A DNA stretch of 64,000 nucleotides. Source: Streptomyces prunicolor NBRC 13075. Lineage in GTDB: Bacteria; Actinomycetota; Actinomycetes; Streptomycetales; Streptomycetaceae. The translations under genes and the position numbers were made by a program. The notes beneath the pieces were generated by a model. The model was not told where the DNA came from and made no database searches. It was given only the letters and a program-made list of their open reading frames with translations. The stretch lies in contig NZ_BARF01000104.1 of assembly GCF_000367365.1 (NCBI RefSeq), positions 62,001 through 126,000 on the forward strand. The letters run 5' to 3'. Shown piece by piece: positions 9,745-18,833 of this stretch (position 1 is the first letter of the stretch; each line of letters begins with the position of its first letter).

Positions 9745-10917
9745 ATGACGCAGTCGCTGGAATCCCCGGCACCGGTCGATTCCGACGCCCGAGCGGCCGC
9801 CTTCGACCGCGTGCTGTCCCAAGTGGCCGAGCGTCGCACGGAGTTCGAGGAGAAGCGCCACGTTCCGCGGGACATGGTCGCCGAGTTCAAGCGAGCCGGT
9901 CTCTACCGGGCGGGTGCCCCCAAGCGCTTCGGCGGCGACGCACTGCCGCCGGCCGAGTTCCTGCGGCTCATCGAACGGATATCGGAGGTCGACGGATCTG
10001 CGGGCTGGGTGGCCAGCTTCGGCTCGGCCCTCGTCTATCTGGCCGCGCTACCCCTGGAGACCCAGGCCGAGTTGTACGCCGACGGGCCCGATGTGGCCTT
10101 CGCCGGGGGCCTGTTCCCCGTCCAGCCGGCCGAACTCGTCGACGGCACGTACCGGGTCTCGGGCCGGTGGAAGTTCGCCAGCGGCTGCAAGGGCGCGGAC
10201 GTCCTCGGTGTCGGCATCAAGGCGAGCGGGGACCACGCCGGTCAGCCGAACGCCGGTCGTCCACTGACCGCCGTGATGCGCCCCGAGCAGCTGGAGATCG
10301 TCGAGAACTGGGACGTCATCGGCATGCGCGGCACCGGAAGCCACGACCTGGTGGCCGACGGAGCGCTCGTCCCCGAGGAGTGGACGTTCGTACGCGGCGG
10401 CGAACCCACCGTCGACGAACCGCTGTACCGCTACCCGACCGTCCCGTACGCCGCCCAGGTCCTTGCCGTGGTCGGTCTCGGAGTCGCCCGCGCCGCACTC
10501 GACCAGGCGATCGCCAGCGGCGGCCGCGCCGGATTCACCGGCGCCCCCAAGCCCGCCGAACGCGCCACCTACCGCATCGCGGTGGGCCAGGCGGAAGCCC
10601 AACTCCGGTCCGCCCGCGCCTTCTTCTACGAGACCACCGGCGAGGTGTGGGCGACGGTGGAGGCGGGAGATCCCGCGACCCCCGAGCAGGCGAGTCTGCT
10701 GCGGCTCGCCTCCGCCCATCTCGCGAAGAACTCGTTCGAGGTCGTCCGCGCCGCCTACCAGCTCAGCGGCATCCCGGCCATCACCGACGGCCACCCGATG
10801 CAGCGCTACCTGCGCGACGCGTCCGTCGTCCCGCAGCACGCCTTCCTCCAGGAGGGCATGTACGACGGCGCCGGCGCGGTCCTCATGGGCGTCGAGCCCT
10901 TCCCCGGCTACCTCTAG
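9745..10917 (+). CDS. iacA: Indole-3-acetate monooxygenase, acyl-CoA dehydrogenase-like flavoprotein (IacA)
   Basis: 390 residues of the acyl-CoA dehydrogenase fold as used by group D flavin monooxygenases (HpaB/HsaA type). The helical N-domain has DMVAEFKRAGLYRAGAPKRFGGD, the middle beta-domain WKFASGCKGADVLGVG, and the C-terminal helical domain QAEAQLRSARAFFYETTGEVW...HLAKNSFEVVRAAYQLSG. In the iac pathway IacA hydroxylates indole-3-acetate using reduced flavin from IacG. Assignment rests on the whole gene order that follows (small IacB, Rieske alpha, beta, SDR, ferredoxin reductase, flavin reductase, amidase), which is the iac order known from Pseudomonas, Caballeronia and relatives. By itself it could equally be another flavin hydroxylase. 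First gene of the operon. Confidence 0.85.
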   Translation: MTQSLESPAPVDSDARAAAFDRVLSQVAERRTEFEEKRHVPRDMVAEFKRAGLYRAGAPKRFGGDALPPAEFLRLIERISEVDGSAGWVASFGSALVYLAALPLETQAELYADGPDVAFAGGLFPVQPAELVDGTYRVSGRWKFASGCKGADVLGVGIKASGDHAGQPNAGRPLTAVMRPEQLEIVENWDVIGMRGTGSHDLVADGALVPEEWTFVRGGEPTVDEPLYRYPTVPYAAQVLAVVGLGVARAALDQAIASGGRAGFTGAPKPAERATYRIAVGQAEAQLRSARAFFYETTGEVWATVEAGDPATPEQASLLRLASAHLAKNSFEVVRAAYQLSGIPAITDGHPMQRYLRDASVVPQHAFLQEGMYDGAGAVLMGVEPFPGYL

Positions 10918-10980
10918 TCCTTCCCGGCCCCCTCCGAGCAGCCCTTGTCCGGCCCACCCCTGAAAGGCGGGAACTCCCCC

Positions 10981-11349
10981 ATGCCCAATTCCGGCGACAA
11001 ACCCCTGCGCGTGCTCTTCTGTATCGGCGTCAACCAGAACTTCTTCGATCTGCCCACCGGTCAGGGCAAGGCGGTCTGGGACGGCTTCACGACCATGCTC
11101 TCCCAGCTCTGGGAGCTGCCCGGCGTGAGCGTGCTGGGCACCATGGACGACGACCAGCACATGGTCGGCCCCTCGGGATCCTGGCCCTGGACGTCGTACG
11201 TCCTCGCCGACGTGGTCGACCAGCCGACGGTGGCCGCGGCCTGCAACCTCTTCCGTACCGTCCAGGTCGGCGAGCACGGGCTGTGGCGCTACATGAAGAT
11301 CGAGGCGCGCGTCGGCCGTCCGCTGCCCGAGCCGGAGGCCACCCGATGA
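10981..11349 (+). CDS. iacB: IacB-like small protein of the indole-acetate pathway
   Basis: 122 residues from the ATG at 10981; AAAGGCGGGA lies upstream. No membrane segment, no signal peptide and no classical cofactor motif. It has a compact hydrophobic core (LRVLFCIGVNQNFF..., SVLGTMDDDQHMVG, WPWTSYVLADV) reminiscent of a ferredoxin-like/dimeric alpha-beta barrel fold. The position between the iacA- and iacC-type genes and the short length match IacB, whose precise role is not firmly settled. The stop overlaps the iacC start by ATGA. Symbol given from gene context. Confidence 0.7.
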   Translation: MPNSGDKPLRVLFCIGVNQNFFDLPTGQGKAVWDGFTTMLSQLWELPGVSVLGTMDDDQHMVGPSGSWPWTSYVLADVVDQPTVAAACNLFRTVQVGEHGLWRYMKIEARVGRPLPEPEATR

Positions 11350-12620
11350 CCGTGTCCCCGGAGACTCCCGACCTCGCCGCGCTCGTCAAGGACGACCGCG
11401 TCGCCGGCACCCTCTACACCGGCCCGGAGCTGTTCGAGCTGGAGATGGACCGGATCTTCCACCGCACCTGGGTGTGGGTGGCCCACGAGAGCGAGATCGC
11501 CAAGGCGGGCGACTTCAAGACCGCCTGGATCGGCCGCCGTCCCGTCATCGTCAGCCGCGACCGCCGCGGCGGCATCAACGTGCTCCTCAACCGCTGCCGC
11601 CATCGCGGCGCCAGCGTCTGCGACGTCCCCAAGGGCAACGGCAACGGCTTCACCTGCCCCTACCACGCGTGGTCGTACGCCCTGGACGGCACGCTGCGGG
11701 GCATCCCCTATCCCGAGGGCTACGAGAACGTCACGGAGAAGAAGGACCTGCCGCTGCAACGCCTCAAGGTGGGGACGTACGCGGGCATGATCTTCGCGAG
11801 CTTCAACGACGAGATCGAACCGCTGGAGGACTTCCTCGGCGGGGCGCGGCTGTGGATCGACCGCTTCATGAAGCAGGGCGCCGGCTTCCCGATCAAGGTG
11901 CAGGGCGAGCACAAGTTCCGTTTCCAGGGCAACTGGAAGATCCAGCTGGAGAACACGACCGACTGGTACCACTTCCCGATCGTGCACCGCTCCTGGATGT
12001 CGTCCGTGGACGCCGAGACCGCGAGCATGCTGTCGATCATGACCGACGAGAGTGCGGTCACCCACGCCCTCGGCAACGGCCACAGCGTGTCCGTCTCCGT
12101 CGCCGAGCACGTCGACCTCGACGTCGACGACGGCACCGAGAAGCTCCAGGACCGCTTCGGTCACGTCATCGAGGAGCTGTCGAAGGACCTGCCGCCGGAG
12201 CGCGTGCGGCGGATCGTGCGCTCGCTGCACGGCGCGGGCTTCAACCTCAACCTGTTCCCGAACGTGGCCATGTCGATGTCCTTCTTCCGGGTCCTGCGGC
12301 CGATCTCGGTCGCGGAGACGGAGATCCGGCATGTGGCCCTCGGCCTCGACGGCGGCCCCGAGATAGTCAACCGCGAACGGCTGCGCATCCACGAGCACTT
12401 CCAGGGCCCGTTCGGCTTCGGCAGCCCCGACGACGCCGAGGCCTGGAACCGCGTCCAGCGCGGCGTGACCGGCGGCGTCGACATGCCGATCCTCGTCAAC
12501 CGGGGCCTCGGCCGGGAGAAGCCCAACGACCTGGGCCAGCCCACCTCCCACGCGACCGACGAGACCGGCATGCGAGAGGCCTACGCGATGTGGAAGAGGA
12601 TGATGACCGATGTCAAGTGA
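11346..12620 (+). CDS. iacC: Rieske non-heme iron oxygenase, large (alpha) subunit (IacC)
   Basis: 424 residues from the ATG at 11346. The Rieske [2Fe-2S] centre is clear: Cys84-x-His86 (NRCRHRG) and Cys104-x2-His107 (CPYHAW). The catalytic domain carries the mononuclear-iron 2-His motif DWYHFPIVH with Asp206, His209 and His214. Length and spacing are those of aromatic-ring-hydroxylating dioxygenase alpha subunits. In the iac pathway it converts the oxidised indole acid toward catechol with IacD as partner subunit and IacF as electron donor. It overlaps iacD by 11 bases. Confidence 0.87.
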   Translation: MTVSPETPDLAALVKDDRVAGTLYTGPELFELEMDRIFHRTWVWVAHESEIAKAGDFKTAWIGRRPVIVSRDRRGGINVLLNRCRHRGASVCDVPKGNGNGFTCPYHAWSYALDGTLRGIPYPEGYENVTEKKDLPLQRLKVGTYAGMIFASFNDEIEPLEDFLGGARLWIDRFMKQGAGFPIKVQGEHKFRFQGNWKIQLENTTDWYHFPIVHRSWMSSVDAETASMLSIMTDESAVTHALGNGHSVSVSVAEHVDLDVDDGTEKLQDRFGHVIEELSKDLPPERVRRIVRSLHGAGFNLNLFPNVAMSMSFFRVLRPISVAETEIRHVALGLDGGPEIVNRERLRIHEHFQGPFGFGSPDDAEAWNRVQRGVTGGVDMPILVNRGLGREKPNDLGQPTSHATDETGMREAYAMWKRMMTDVK

Positions 12621-13140
12621 CGTTCTCAGTACGGCAGTTGTGGATGCCGAGTTGCCGCTCGACGATCCGCGTGCCCTCGCCGCACTGTCCCTGATCTGGC
12701 GCGAGGCCCGCCTCCTGGACGCCAAGCGGTACGAGGAGTGGGACACGCTGTGGGCCGAGGGCGGCGAGTACGTCATCCCGATCGACCCGGAGACGACGGA
12801 CTTCGCCGGCTCGCTGAACCTGGTGTACGACGACGACCGGATGCGCCGGATGCGCATCGAGCGGCTGACCGGGGGCTTCTCCATCTCGGCGACGGCCGCG
12901 GCCCGTACGGTCCGTACCGTCTCCCGCTTCACGGTCGCCGCCCGTGACGAGTCCGAGGACTCCATCGAGATCGCCTCGGCACAGATCGTCGTGGGCTACA
13001 AGCGCGGCGAGACCTTCGTCCTGGCGGCCGATCTCACGCACCGCGTCACGTTCACCGCCGACGGTCCCCGGATCGTGCGCAAGGTCGTCCGTCTGATCAA
13101 CTCCGAGGACGCCGTGACGGCGTCGGGGTTCCTCCTGTGA
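12610..13140 (+). CDS. iacD: Ring-hydroxylating oxygenase small (beta) subunit (IacD)
   Basis: 176 residues of the SnoaL/NTF2-like beta-subunit family. The helical start EARLLDAKRYEEWDTLWAEGGEYVIP is characteristic, with DDDRMRRMRIERL next and the terminal strands VTFTADGPRIVRKVVRLINSE. No catalytic residues are expected; it packs against the Rieske alpha subunit to form the oxygenase hexamer. It overlaps iacC by 11 bases and the next gene by GTGA. Confidence 0.87.
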   Translation: MSSDVLSTAVVDAELPLDDPRALAALSLIWREARLLDAKRYEEWDTLWAEGGEYVIPIDPETTDFAGSLNLVYDDDRMRRMRIERLTGGFSISATAAARTVRTVSRFTVAARDESEDSIEIASAQIVVGYKRGETFVLAADLTHRVTFTADGPRIVRKVVRLINSEDAVTASGFLL

Positions 13141-13904
13141 GCCCGGCAGGGTGGGAGGACGACCAGCCACTCGTCGTGCTGGTCACCGGAGCGGCCCGCG
13201 GCCTGGGCGCCTGTATCGCCTCCCGGTTCTACGACCGGGGCTACCGCGTCGCCGTCACCGACCTGGACGAGGAGGCCGCGGTCAAGACCGCCGCCGCCCT
13301 GGACCCGACCGGGAGTTCCGCGGTCGGGCTCGGCCTGGACGCCCGCGACAAGACCGCGTTCGTACGGGTACTGGACGACCTGGTCGCACGCTGGGGCGCC
13401 GTCCACGTCCTGGTCAACAACGCGGGCCTCTCCAAGGTCGAGGCGCTGATGGACATCACCCCCGACAGCTTCGGCGCGGTCGTGTCGGCCAACCTCGACG
13501 GCACGTTCCTCGGCTGCCAAGTGCTCGGCGCGTACTTCGCCGACCGCGGTTACGGACGCATCGTCAACATCGCCTCGCTCGCCGGGCAGAACGGCGGCAC
13601 GGCGACCGGCGCGCACTATGCCTCGGCCAAGGGCGGCGTCATCACGCTCACCAAGGTGTTCGCCCGCGAACTCGGGCCGCAGGGCGTGACGGTCAACGCC
13701 ATATCCCCCGGCCCGCAGGAACTGCCCTCCGTCCGAGACAGCGTCGACCCGGACAAGCTCGCGCAGATCGAGGCCTCGATTCCCGTACGGCGCCTCGGGC
13801 GCCCCGAGTTCATCGCCGACATGGCCGTGCTGCTGGCGGCGGACACCGCGGACACGGTGACCGGGGCGTGCTGGGACGCCAACGGCGGCCTCTACCTGCG
13901 CTGA
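13137..13904 (+). CDS. iacE: Short-chain dehydrogenase/reductase (IacE)
   Basis: 255 residues from a GTG overlapping the iacD stop (GTGA). Classical SDR: nucleotide motif TGAARGLG near residue 18, acidic strand-2 end (VTDLDEE, suggesting NAD preference), NNAG, catalytic Ser in NIASLAG, Tyr-x3-Lys in YASAKGG, and the C-terminal WDANGG. In the iac pathway this dehydrogenase acts with IacA to give the dioxindole-type acid used by the Rieske enzyme. Assigned from cluster context because SDRs are not diagnostic alone. Confidence 0.83.
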   Translation: MSPAGWEDDQPLVVLVTGAARGLGACIASRFYDRGYRVAVTDLDEEAAVKTAAALDPTGSSAVGLGLDARDKTAFVRVLDDLVARWGAVHVLVNNAGLSKVEALMDITPDSFGAVVSANLDGTFLGCQVLGAYFADRGYGRIVNIASLAGQNGGTATGAHYASAKGGVITLTKVFARELGPQGVTVNAISPGPQELPSVRDSVDPDKLAQIEASIPVRRLGRPEFIADMAVLLAADTADTVTGACWDANGGLYLR

Positions 13905-13967
13905 ACCCCTGCATGCGCCGAAGCCCCCTTGCCCCTTTGATTCCGCCCCGAATGTGAAGGCAGACGG

Positions 13968-14921
13968 ATGTTCACTGTCACCGTCACCGAGGCCGTCGAC
14001 GTCACCGACGCGGTCAAGGTGCTCCGGCTGGCCCGCTCCGACGGCGGCCCGCTCCCCGGCTACCCGGCCGGTGCTCACATCGACGTGACCGGACCGACCG
14101 GGATCACCCGCCCCTACTCACTGTGCGGGCCTCCGCACGACGCCGGCGCCTACACCATCGCGGTCAAACGCGAGGAGACGTCCCGCGGCGGCTCCCACGC
14201 CCTGCACGACAAGGCGGAACCAGGCACGGAGCTGCGCATCGGCGCACCTCGGCAGCTCTTCGGCCTCGACCCCGACGCAGGCGAGCACCACCTGGTCGCG
14301 GGCGGCATCGGTATCACGCCGCTGCTGGCAATGGCGTACGAACTCCTCGACACCGGTGCGGACTTCAGGCTGCACTACGTGGCGCGGAGCCGGGCCGAGG
14401 CGGCCTTCGCGGACCGGCTGGAGGAGTCCGCTTTCGCCGACCGGGTCGTCCGGCACTTCGGGCACGGGCGAGAGACCACGATCCAGGCACTCTCGGAGGC
14501 GCTCACCGATCTCCCGGCGAGCGCACACGTCTACACCTGCGGACCCCAGGGGTTCATGGAACAGGTCTCCGCGCTCGCGGCCCGAAGCGTGCCGGAGGAC
14601 CAGATCCACTCCGAGCTGTTCCAGGCGACGGACCAGCCGGACGCCGCACCCGGCGAGAGCTTCCAGGTCGAGCTCGACACCGGCGAGGTCTACACCGTGC
14701 CCGCCGACAAGAGCATCGCCGAAGTACTGGAGGACAACGGAGTCCCGCTCGACACCTCCTGCCGCGAGGGTATTTGCGGCACCTGCGTCCTACGGGTCCT
14801 CGACGGCGAGCCCGACCACCGCGACCACTGCCTGACCGCCAAGGAAAAGGCGGCGGGCGACCAGATCGCCGCGTGTGTCTCCCGCTCCAGGTCACCCCGG
14901 TTGGTGGTCGAGCTGTGGTGA
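13968..14921 (+). CDS. iacF: Phthalate/vanillate-type oxygenase reductase with C-terminal ferredoxin (IacF)
   Basis: 317 residues. The N-terminal flavin domain has RPYSL (FMN contact); the NAD domain has GGIGITPLLAMA and YTCGPQGFM. The C-terminal plant-type [2Fe-2S] domain has cysteines at about 265, 270, 273 and 288 (C-x4-C-x2-C-x14-C). This domain order is that of PDR/VanB reductases, which pass electrons from NAD(P)H to a Rieske oxygenase, here IacCD. It lies 63 bases after iacE. Confidence 0.9.
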   Translation: MFTVTVTEAVDVTDAVKVLRLARSDGGPLPGYPAGAHIDVTGPTGITRPYSLCGPPHDAGAYTIAVKREETSRGGSHALHDKAEPGTELRIGAPRQLFGLDPDAGEHHLVAGGIGITPLLAMAYELLDTGADFRLHYVARSRAEAAFADRLEESAFADRVVRHFGHGRETTIQALSEALTDLPASAHVYTCGPQGFMEQVSALAARSVPEDQIHSELFQATDQPDAAPGESFQVELDTGEVYTVPADKSIAEVLEDNGVPLDTSCREGICGTCVLRVLDGEPDHRDHCLTAKEKAAGDQIAACVSRSRSPRLVVELW

Positions 14922-14979
14922 GCGGGCACGCCGAGCGATGCGCCGCGCCGGAGACCGGCGCAGAGAGGAACAGACGACC

Positions 14980-15504
14980 ATGAACGCGTACGACACCCAA
15001 CGCGCCCCGATTCAGGCGGACTTCCGGGAGGCGATGGCGCACCTTCCCGCGGCCGTCAACATCCTGACGACGGACGGACCGAACGGCCGGTGCGGCATCA
15101 CCGTCAGCGCGGTCTGCTCGGTGACCGACGACCCGCCGACCGTCCTGGTCTGCGTCAACCGCAAGAGCGCCATGCACGACGTGTTCAACGCCAACGGCCG
15201 AGTGTGCGTCAACGTACTCGGCGGGGACCAGCAGGAGTTGGCGATGCACTTCGCCGGCGCGACCGAGGCGTCCATGGCCGAGCGCTTCACCTGGGACGTC
15301 TGGGACCGGACGCATGACGTGCCGGTGCTCAAGGACGCGGTGGTGACCGTGGTCGGCACCATCAAGGACTCCAAGCCCATGGGCACCCACAGCGTGCTGT
15401 TCGTCGAGATCGAGCAGATCCGCACCCGGCCGGGCGGCGACAGCCTCGTCTACTTCAACCGCAGCTTCCACCGGCTGGACTCGGCGCCGCCGGTGGCCTG
15501 TTGA
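14980..15504 (+). CDS. iacG: Flavin reductase (IacG)
   Basis: 174 residues from the ATG at 14980, chosen for the GAGAGGAAC site in front; an in-frame upstream codon exists but lacks a good site and precedes the conserved domain. Flavin_Reduct (HpaC-like) fold: FREAMAHLPAAVNILTTDG, GITVSAVCSVTDDPPTVLVCVNRKS (flavin-binding loop), FNANGRVCVNVL and the closing SLVYFNRSFHRL. Supplies reduced flavin to the IacA monooxygenase. Its stop codon is part of the first unit of a 29-base tandem repeat. Confidence 0.88.
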   Translation: MNAYDTQRAPIQADFREAMAHLPAAVNILTTDGPNGRCGITVSAVCSVTDDPPTVLVCVNRKSAMHDVFNANGRVCVNVLGGDQQELAMHFAGATEASMAERFTWDVWDRTHDVPVLKDAVVTVVGTIKDSKPMGTHSVLFVEIEQIRTRPGGDSLVYFNRSFHRLDSAPPVAC

Positions 15505-15587
15505 GTAACAGCCCGTCGAAATCCGCCCATTGAGCAACAGCCCATTGAAATGCGCCTGTTGAGGAACACCCCTACTTCGAAAGCAGG
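15501..15587 (+). repeat. 29-base imperfect tandem repeat, three units, between iacG and iacH
   Basis: Units at 15501-15529, 15530-15558 and 15559-15587 each open with TTGAG(T/C/G)AACA(G/C)CCC and carry a TCGAAAT/TTGAAAT/TTCGAAA core about 15 bases in. Units 1 and 2 are close copies; unit 3 is degenerate beyond the first half. The TGA of unit 1 is the iacG stop. The array fills nearly the whole 88-base intergenic gap and ends 5 bases before the iacH GTG. Confidence 0.75.
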
Positions 15588-15592
15588 TTGAC

Positions 15593-16828
15593 GTGCCCTC
15601 ACTGACATCCGCCGCGCACGATCCGCGCGAAACGGTCGACGGCGCACTGCGACGCCTGGCCGAGACCGAGCCGGACATCCGTGCCTGGGCTCTCGTCGAC
15701 GCGAAGGGTGCGCGCAGGAGGGCCGAGGGTGTCACGGACGGGCCGCTGCGGGGTGTACCGGTCGGCGTCAAGGACATCATCGACGTCGCCGGGCTGCCCA
15801 CCGAGTGCGGCTCCCCGCTCCGGCGAGGGCGAATCGCCACGTCCGACGCCTGGCTGGTGGACCGGCTGCGCCGGGCGGGCGCCGTACCGCTGGGCAAGAC
15901 GGTCACCACCGAGTTCGCGTACTTCCAACCGGGCCCGACCCGTAATCCGCACAACCTCGCCCACACTCCGGGCGGTTCCTCCAGTGGGTCCGCGGCAGCG
16001 GTCGCTGCGGGTGTGGTGCCGTTGGCGCTGGGCTCGCAGACGGCGGGTTCGCTGACCCGGCCGGCATCCTTCTGCGGTGTCGCCGGGTACGTCGCCCCGG
16101 TCGGCGCCTGGTCGACGCGGGGGATCACGGGGCTCAGCCCGAGCCTGGACGCGCCGGGTCTGATCACAGCCAAGGTCACCGAACTGGCCGCCGTGGTCGA
16201 GGCCGTCGACGGCACCAGGGCCGACATCCCGGACTGTACCGGGGTGTTGGTCTGGCGCGGCACCGAACTGGCCGACATCGACCCGGCGATGCTCGACGCG
16301 CTTGACCGCACCGCCAGGGCGCTGACTGCGGCCGGTGCCAAGGCGAACGACCTGGGCGGCCAGGTCCGGACACCCGAACTCGCCGAAGCCCACGCCACCG
16401 TCATGGCGTACGAGGCCGCACGTTCCCTGGCCGCCGAGGCGGAGCACCCGGAGTCGCTGAGCACTCCCCTGCGCGAACTGCTGGAGCGTGGCCGCCGGAC
16501 CCCCGAGAGCGAGTACCACGCGGCACAGGACACCGCGCGCACCGCCCGTGCCCACATCCTCGACCTGCTCACCCGGGGCGACGTGATCCTCGCTCCCGCC
16601 GCCCCGGGCCCCGCCCCGTACGGCCTGGACGCCACCGGCACCCCCGTGCTCAGCCGCCCTTGGCAACTGCTCGGCCTGCCCGTCGTCACCGTCCCCGGCC
16701 ACCGCGACCCGCACGGCATGCCGCTCGGCCTCCAACTCATCGGCCACCCCGACCGCGTGGCCCGCCTGCTCGGCATCGCCCGGCACACGGAGACGGTCAT
16801 CCAGGAGATCGCCGACGGCACCCGATGA
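15593..16828 (+). CDS. iacH: Amidase signature enzyme (IacH)
   Basis: 411 residues from a GTG at 15593. The Ser-cisSer-Lys triad of the amidase family is visible: Lys60 in GVPVGVKDIIDVAG, the cis-Ser in HTPGGSSSGSAAAVAAG (~129-130) and nucleophile Ser153 in SQTAGSLTRPASF. The family segment is complete and the length is normal for short amidases. IacH belongs to the iac set; proposed substrates are amide forms of indole-acetate or a pathway by-product, but this is unsettled. The stop overlaps the catB start by ATGA, tying iac and cat genes into one operon. Confidence 0.85.
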   Translation: MPSLTSAAHDPRETVDGALRRLAETEPDIRAWALVDAKGARRRAEGVTDGPLRGVPVGVKDIIDVAGLPTECGSPLRRGRIATSDAWLVDRLRRAGAVPLGKTVTTEFAYFQPGPTRNPHNLAHTPGGSSSGSAAAVAAGVVPLALGSQTAGSLTRPASFCGVAGYVAPVGAWSTRGITGLSPSLDAPGLITAKVTELAAVVEAVDGTRADIPDCTGVLVWRGTELADIDPAMLDALDRTARALTAAGAKANDLGGQVRTPELAEAHATVMAYEAARSLAAEAEHPESLSTPLRELLERGRRTPESEYHAAQDTARTARAHILDLLTRGDVILAPAAPGPAPYGLDATGTPVLSRPWQLLGLPVVTVPGHRDPHGMPLGLQLIGHPDRVARLLGIARHTETVIQEIADGTR

Positions 16829-17928
16829 AGATCACCGCGATCGAGACGATCCCGTACTCGATCCCGTACCTGAAGCCCCTTCGCTTCGCGAGCGGTGAGG
16901 TGCACAGCGCCGAGCACGTACTCGTCCAAGTCCACACCGACGAAGGGCTGGTGGGAGTCGCCGACGCGCCACCCCGCCCCTTCACCTACGGCGAGACACA
17001 GCAGTCCGTGATCGGCGTCATCGAGAAGATCTTCGAACCGCAGCTCACCGGCATGGACGTGTTCGCCCGCGAACAGGTGCACGCCCGGCTGCACCGCACC
17101 GTAGGCAATCCCGCCGCCAAGTCAGCCGTGGACATGGCTCTTTGGGACATAACCGGACAGGCTCTGGGCCAACCCGTCACCCGACTCCTCGGCGGCTACA
17201 CCGACCGCATGCGCGTCTCGCACATGCTCGGCTTCGAGGCCCCGGCGCGGATGGCGGCCGAAGCCGAGCGGATCCGCGACACGTACGGCATCACCACCTT
17301 CAAGGTGAAGGTCGGGCGGCGGCCCGTCACGCTCGACGTCGATGTGTGCCGGGCTCTGCGCGAAACCCTGGGCGCCGAGGCCGAGTTGTACGTCGACGGC
17401 AACCGCGGCTGGACCGCCTCGGAGTCCGCCGCCGCCCTGCGCGCGCTCGAACCCGTCGGCATCACCCTCGCCGAGGAACTGTGCCCCGCCGACGACGTGT
17501 TGGGACGTCGCTGGCTCGTACGGCAGAGTCCCGTGCCGTTCGTCGCGGACGAGTCCGCCACCACGCCGGCTGAGGTGACCCGCTCCCTGCTGGACGGCGC
17601 GGCCACCGCGATCAGCGTCAAGACCGCCCGCACCGGCTTCACCCAGTCCCAGCGCGTGCTGTTCCAGTGCGAGGGGATGGGCGCCGAAGTGGTGATGGGC
17701 AATCAGATCGACGGCCAGTTGGGCACGGTGTGCACGGTCGCCTTCGGCGCCGCGTACGCCGCCGCCTCCCGCCGCGCCGGCGAACTCTCCAACTTCCTGG
17801 ACATGAGCGACGACCTGCTCACCGAACCGGTCACGATCACCGACGGCACGCTCGCCGTACGGAATCTGCCCGGTCTGGGCGTCGCGATCGACCCGGACAA
17901 GCTCACCCGCTACCGCCAGGACCGCTGA
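16825..17928 (+). CDS. catB: Muconate cycloisomerase
   Basis: 367 residues from the ATG at 16825. Enolase-superfamily fold: N-terminal capping domain (ITAIETIPYSIPYLKPLRFA), then the barrel with the KxK motif FKVKVG (Lys160/Lys162), metal ligands Asp191 (LYVDGNRGW), Glu in TLAEELCPADD and Asp242 (VADESATT), and the second-side Lys266 (AISVKTARTGF). This is the MLE-type pattern. It converts cis,cis-muconate to muconolactone in the beta-ketoadipate pathway. Sits between the amidase and catA genes. Confidence 0.92.
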   Translation: MKITAIETIPYSIPYLKPLRFASGEVHSAEHVLVQVHTDEGLVGVADAPPRPFTYGETQQSVIGVIEKIFEPQLTGMDVFAREQVHARLHRTVGNPAAKSAVDMALWDITGQALGQPVTRLLGGYTDRMRVSHMLGFEAPARMAAEAERIRDTYGITTFKVKVGRRPVTLDVDVCRALRETLGAEAELYVDGNRGWTASESAAALRALEPVGITLAEELCPADDVLGRRWLVRQSPVPFVADESATTPAEVTRSLLDGAATAISVKTARTGFTQSQRVLFQCEGMGAEVVMGNQIDGQLGTVCTVAFGAAYAAASRRAGELSNFLDMSDDLLTEPVTITDGTLAVRNLPGLGVAIDPDKLTRYRQDR

Positions 17929-17963
17929 ACCGCATTTCCCGATCGGCAAAGGAGCCGCACATC

Positions 17964-18821
17964 ATGTCCGACACCACTCTGAAAGCCACGGCCGCCGCAT
18001 CCGGTGCTTCGGCCACCGACCGCTTCCGCACCGACAAGACCGTCGCGTCCGGCCAGGCCGTCGCCGACACCGAGCGCGTCAACACCCTTGCCACCGAGCT
18101 GATCTCCGCCGTGCACGACGTCATCCGCCGGAACCAGGTGACGTACGAGGAGTACAACGCTCTCAAGGCGTGGCTGATCTCTGTCGGAGAGGACGGCGAG
18201 TGGCCGCTCTTCCTGGACGTGTGGATCGAGCACGTCGTCGAGGAGGTCGCGGGCGCCGAGCGCAAGGGGAGCAAGGGAACCATCGAAGGGCCGTACTACG
18301 TGCCGGGCGCTCCCGCCCTCCCCAGTGTCAGCACCCTGCCGATGCGCGACGACGAATCCGGCACCCCGCTCCTCTTCCAGGGCCAGGTCACGGGGGTCTC
18401 GGGCGAGCCCCTGTCCGGCGCGCTGCTGGAGATGTGGCAGGCCGACGACGACGGCCTGTACGCGCAGTTCGCACCCGGCATCCCCGAGTGGAACCTGCGC
18501 GGTGCCGTCGAGACCGACGACGAGGGGCGCTTCGCGGTGCTCACCGTCCAGCCCGCCCCCTACCAGATCCCCACCGACGGATCCTGCGGCGCGCTCATCT
18601 CCGCCGCCGGGTGGCACCCCTGGCGCCCGGCCCATCTGCACCTGAAGGTCTCCGCGCCCGGCCACGAGACGCTCACCGCCCAGCTGTACTTCCGCGGCGG
18701 CGAACACGTCGAGGACGACGTGGCCTCCGCCGTCAAGCCGGAACTCGTCATCGACCCGCGGCCGGTGGGCGACGGTGGCAACCAGGTCACCTACGACCTC
18801 GTCCTCGATCCCGCTTCCTGA
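17964..18821 (+). CDS. catA: Catechol 1,2-dioxygenase (intradiol)
   Basis: 285 residues from the ATG at 17964, with AAAGGAG ahead. An N-terminal helical dimerisation domain leads to the intradiol beta-sandwich. The four Fe(III) ligands are present: Tyr166 (GLYAQFAPG), Tyr200 (PAPYQIP), His224 and His226 (RPAHLHLKV). Length and domain order fit catechol rather than protocatechuate dioxygenase. It opens the ring of catechol formed by the iac enzymes to cis,cis-muconate. Gene order catB-catA-catC is as in other actinobacteria. Confidence 0.94.
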   Translation: MSDTTLKATAAASGASATDRFRTDKTVASGQAVADTERVNTLATELISAVHDVIRRNQVTYEEYNALKAWLISVGEDGEWPLFLDVWIEHVVEEVAGAERKGSKGTIEGPYYVPGAPALPSVSTLPMRDDESGTPLLFQGQVTGVSGEPLSGALLEMWQADDDGLYAQFAPGIPEWNLRGAVETDDEGRFAVLTVQPAPYQIPTDGSCGALISAAGWHPWRPAHLHLKVSAPGHETLTAQLYFRGGEHVEDDVASAVKPELVIDPRPVGDGGNQVTYDLVLDPAS

Positions 18822-18833
18822 CCGGAGACCGTC

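Noticed and set aside
15501..15587. CRISPR-like array
   Set aside because: Units are contiguous with no unique spacers and only three imperfect copies exist; no cas genes.
14554..17094. Minus-strand open frame of about 850 codons opposite iacF-catB
   Set aside because: Shadow frame: no motifs, no ribosome-binding site, and it runs against seven convincingly coded plus-strand genes.
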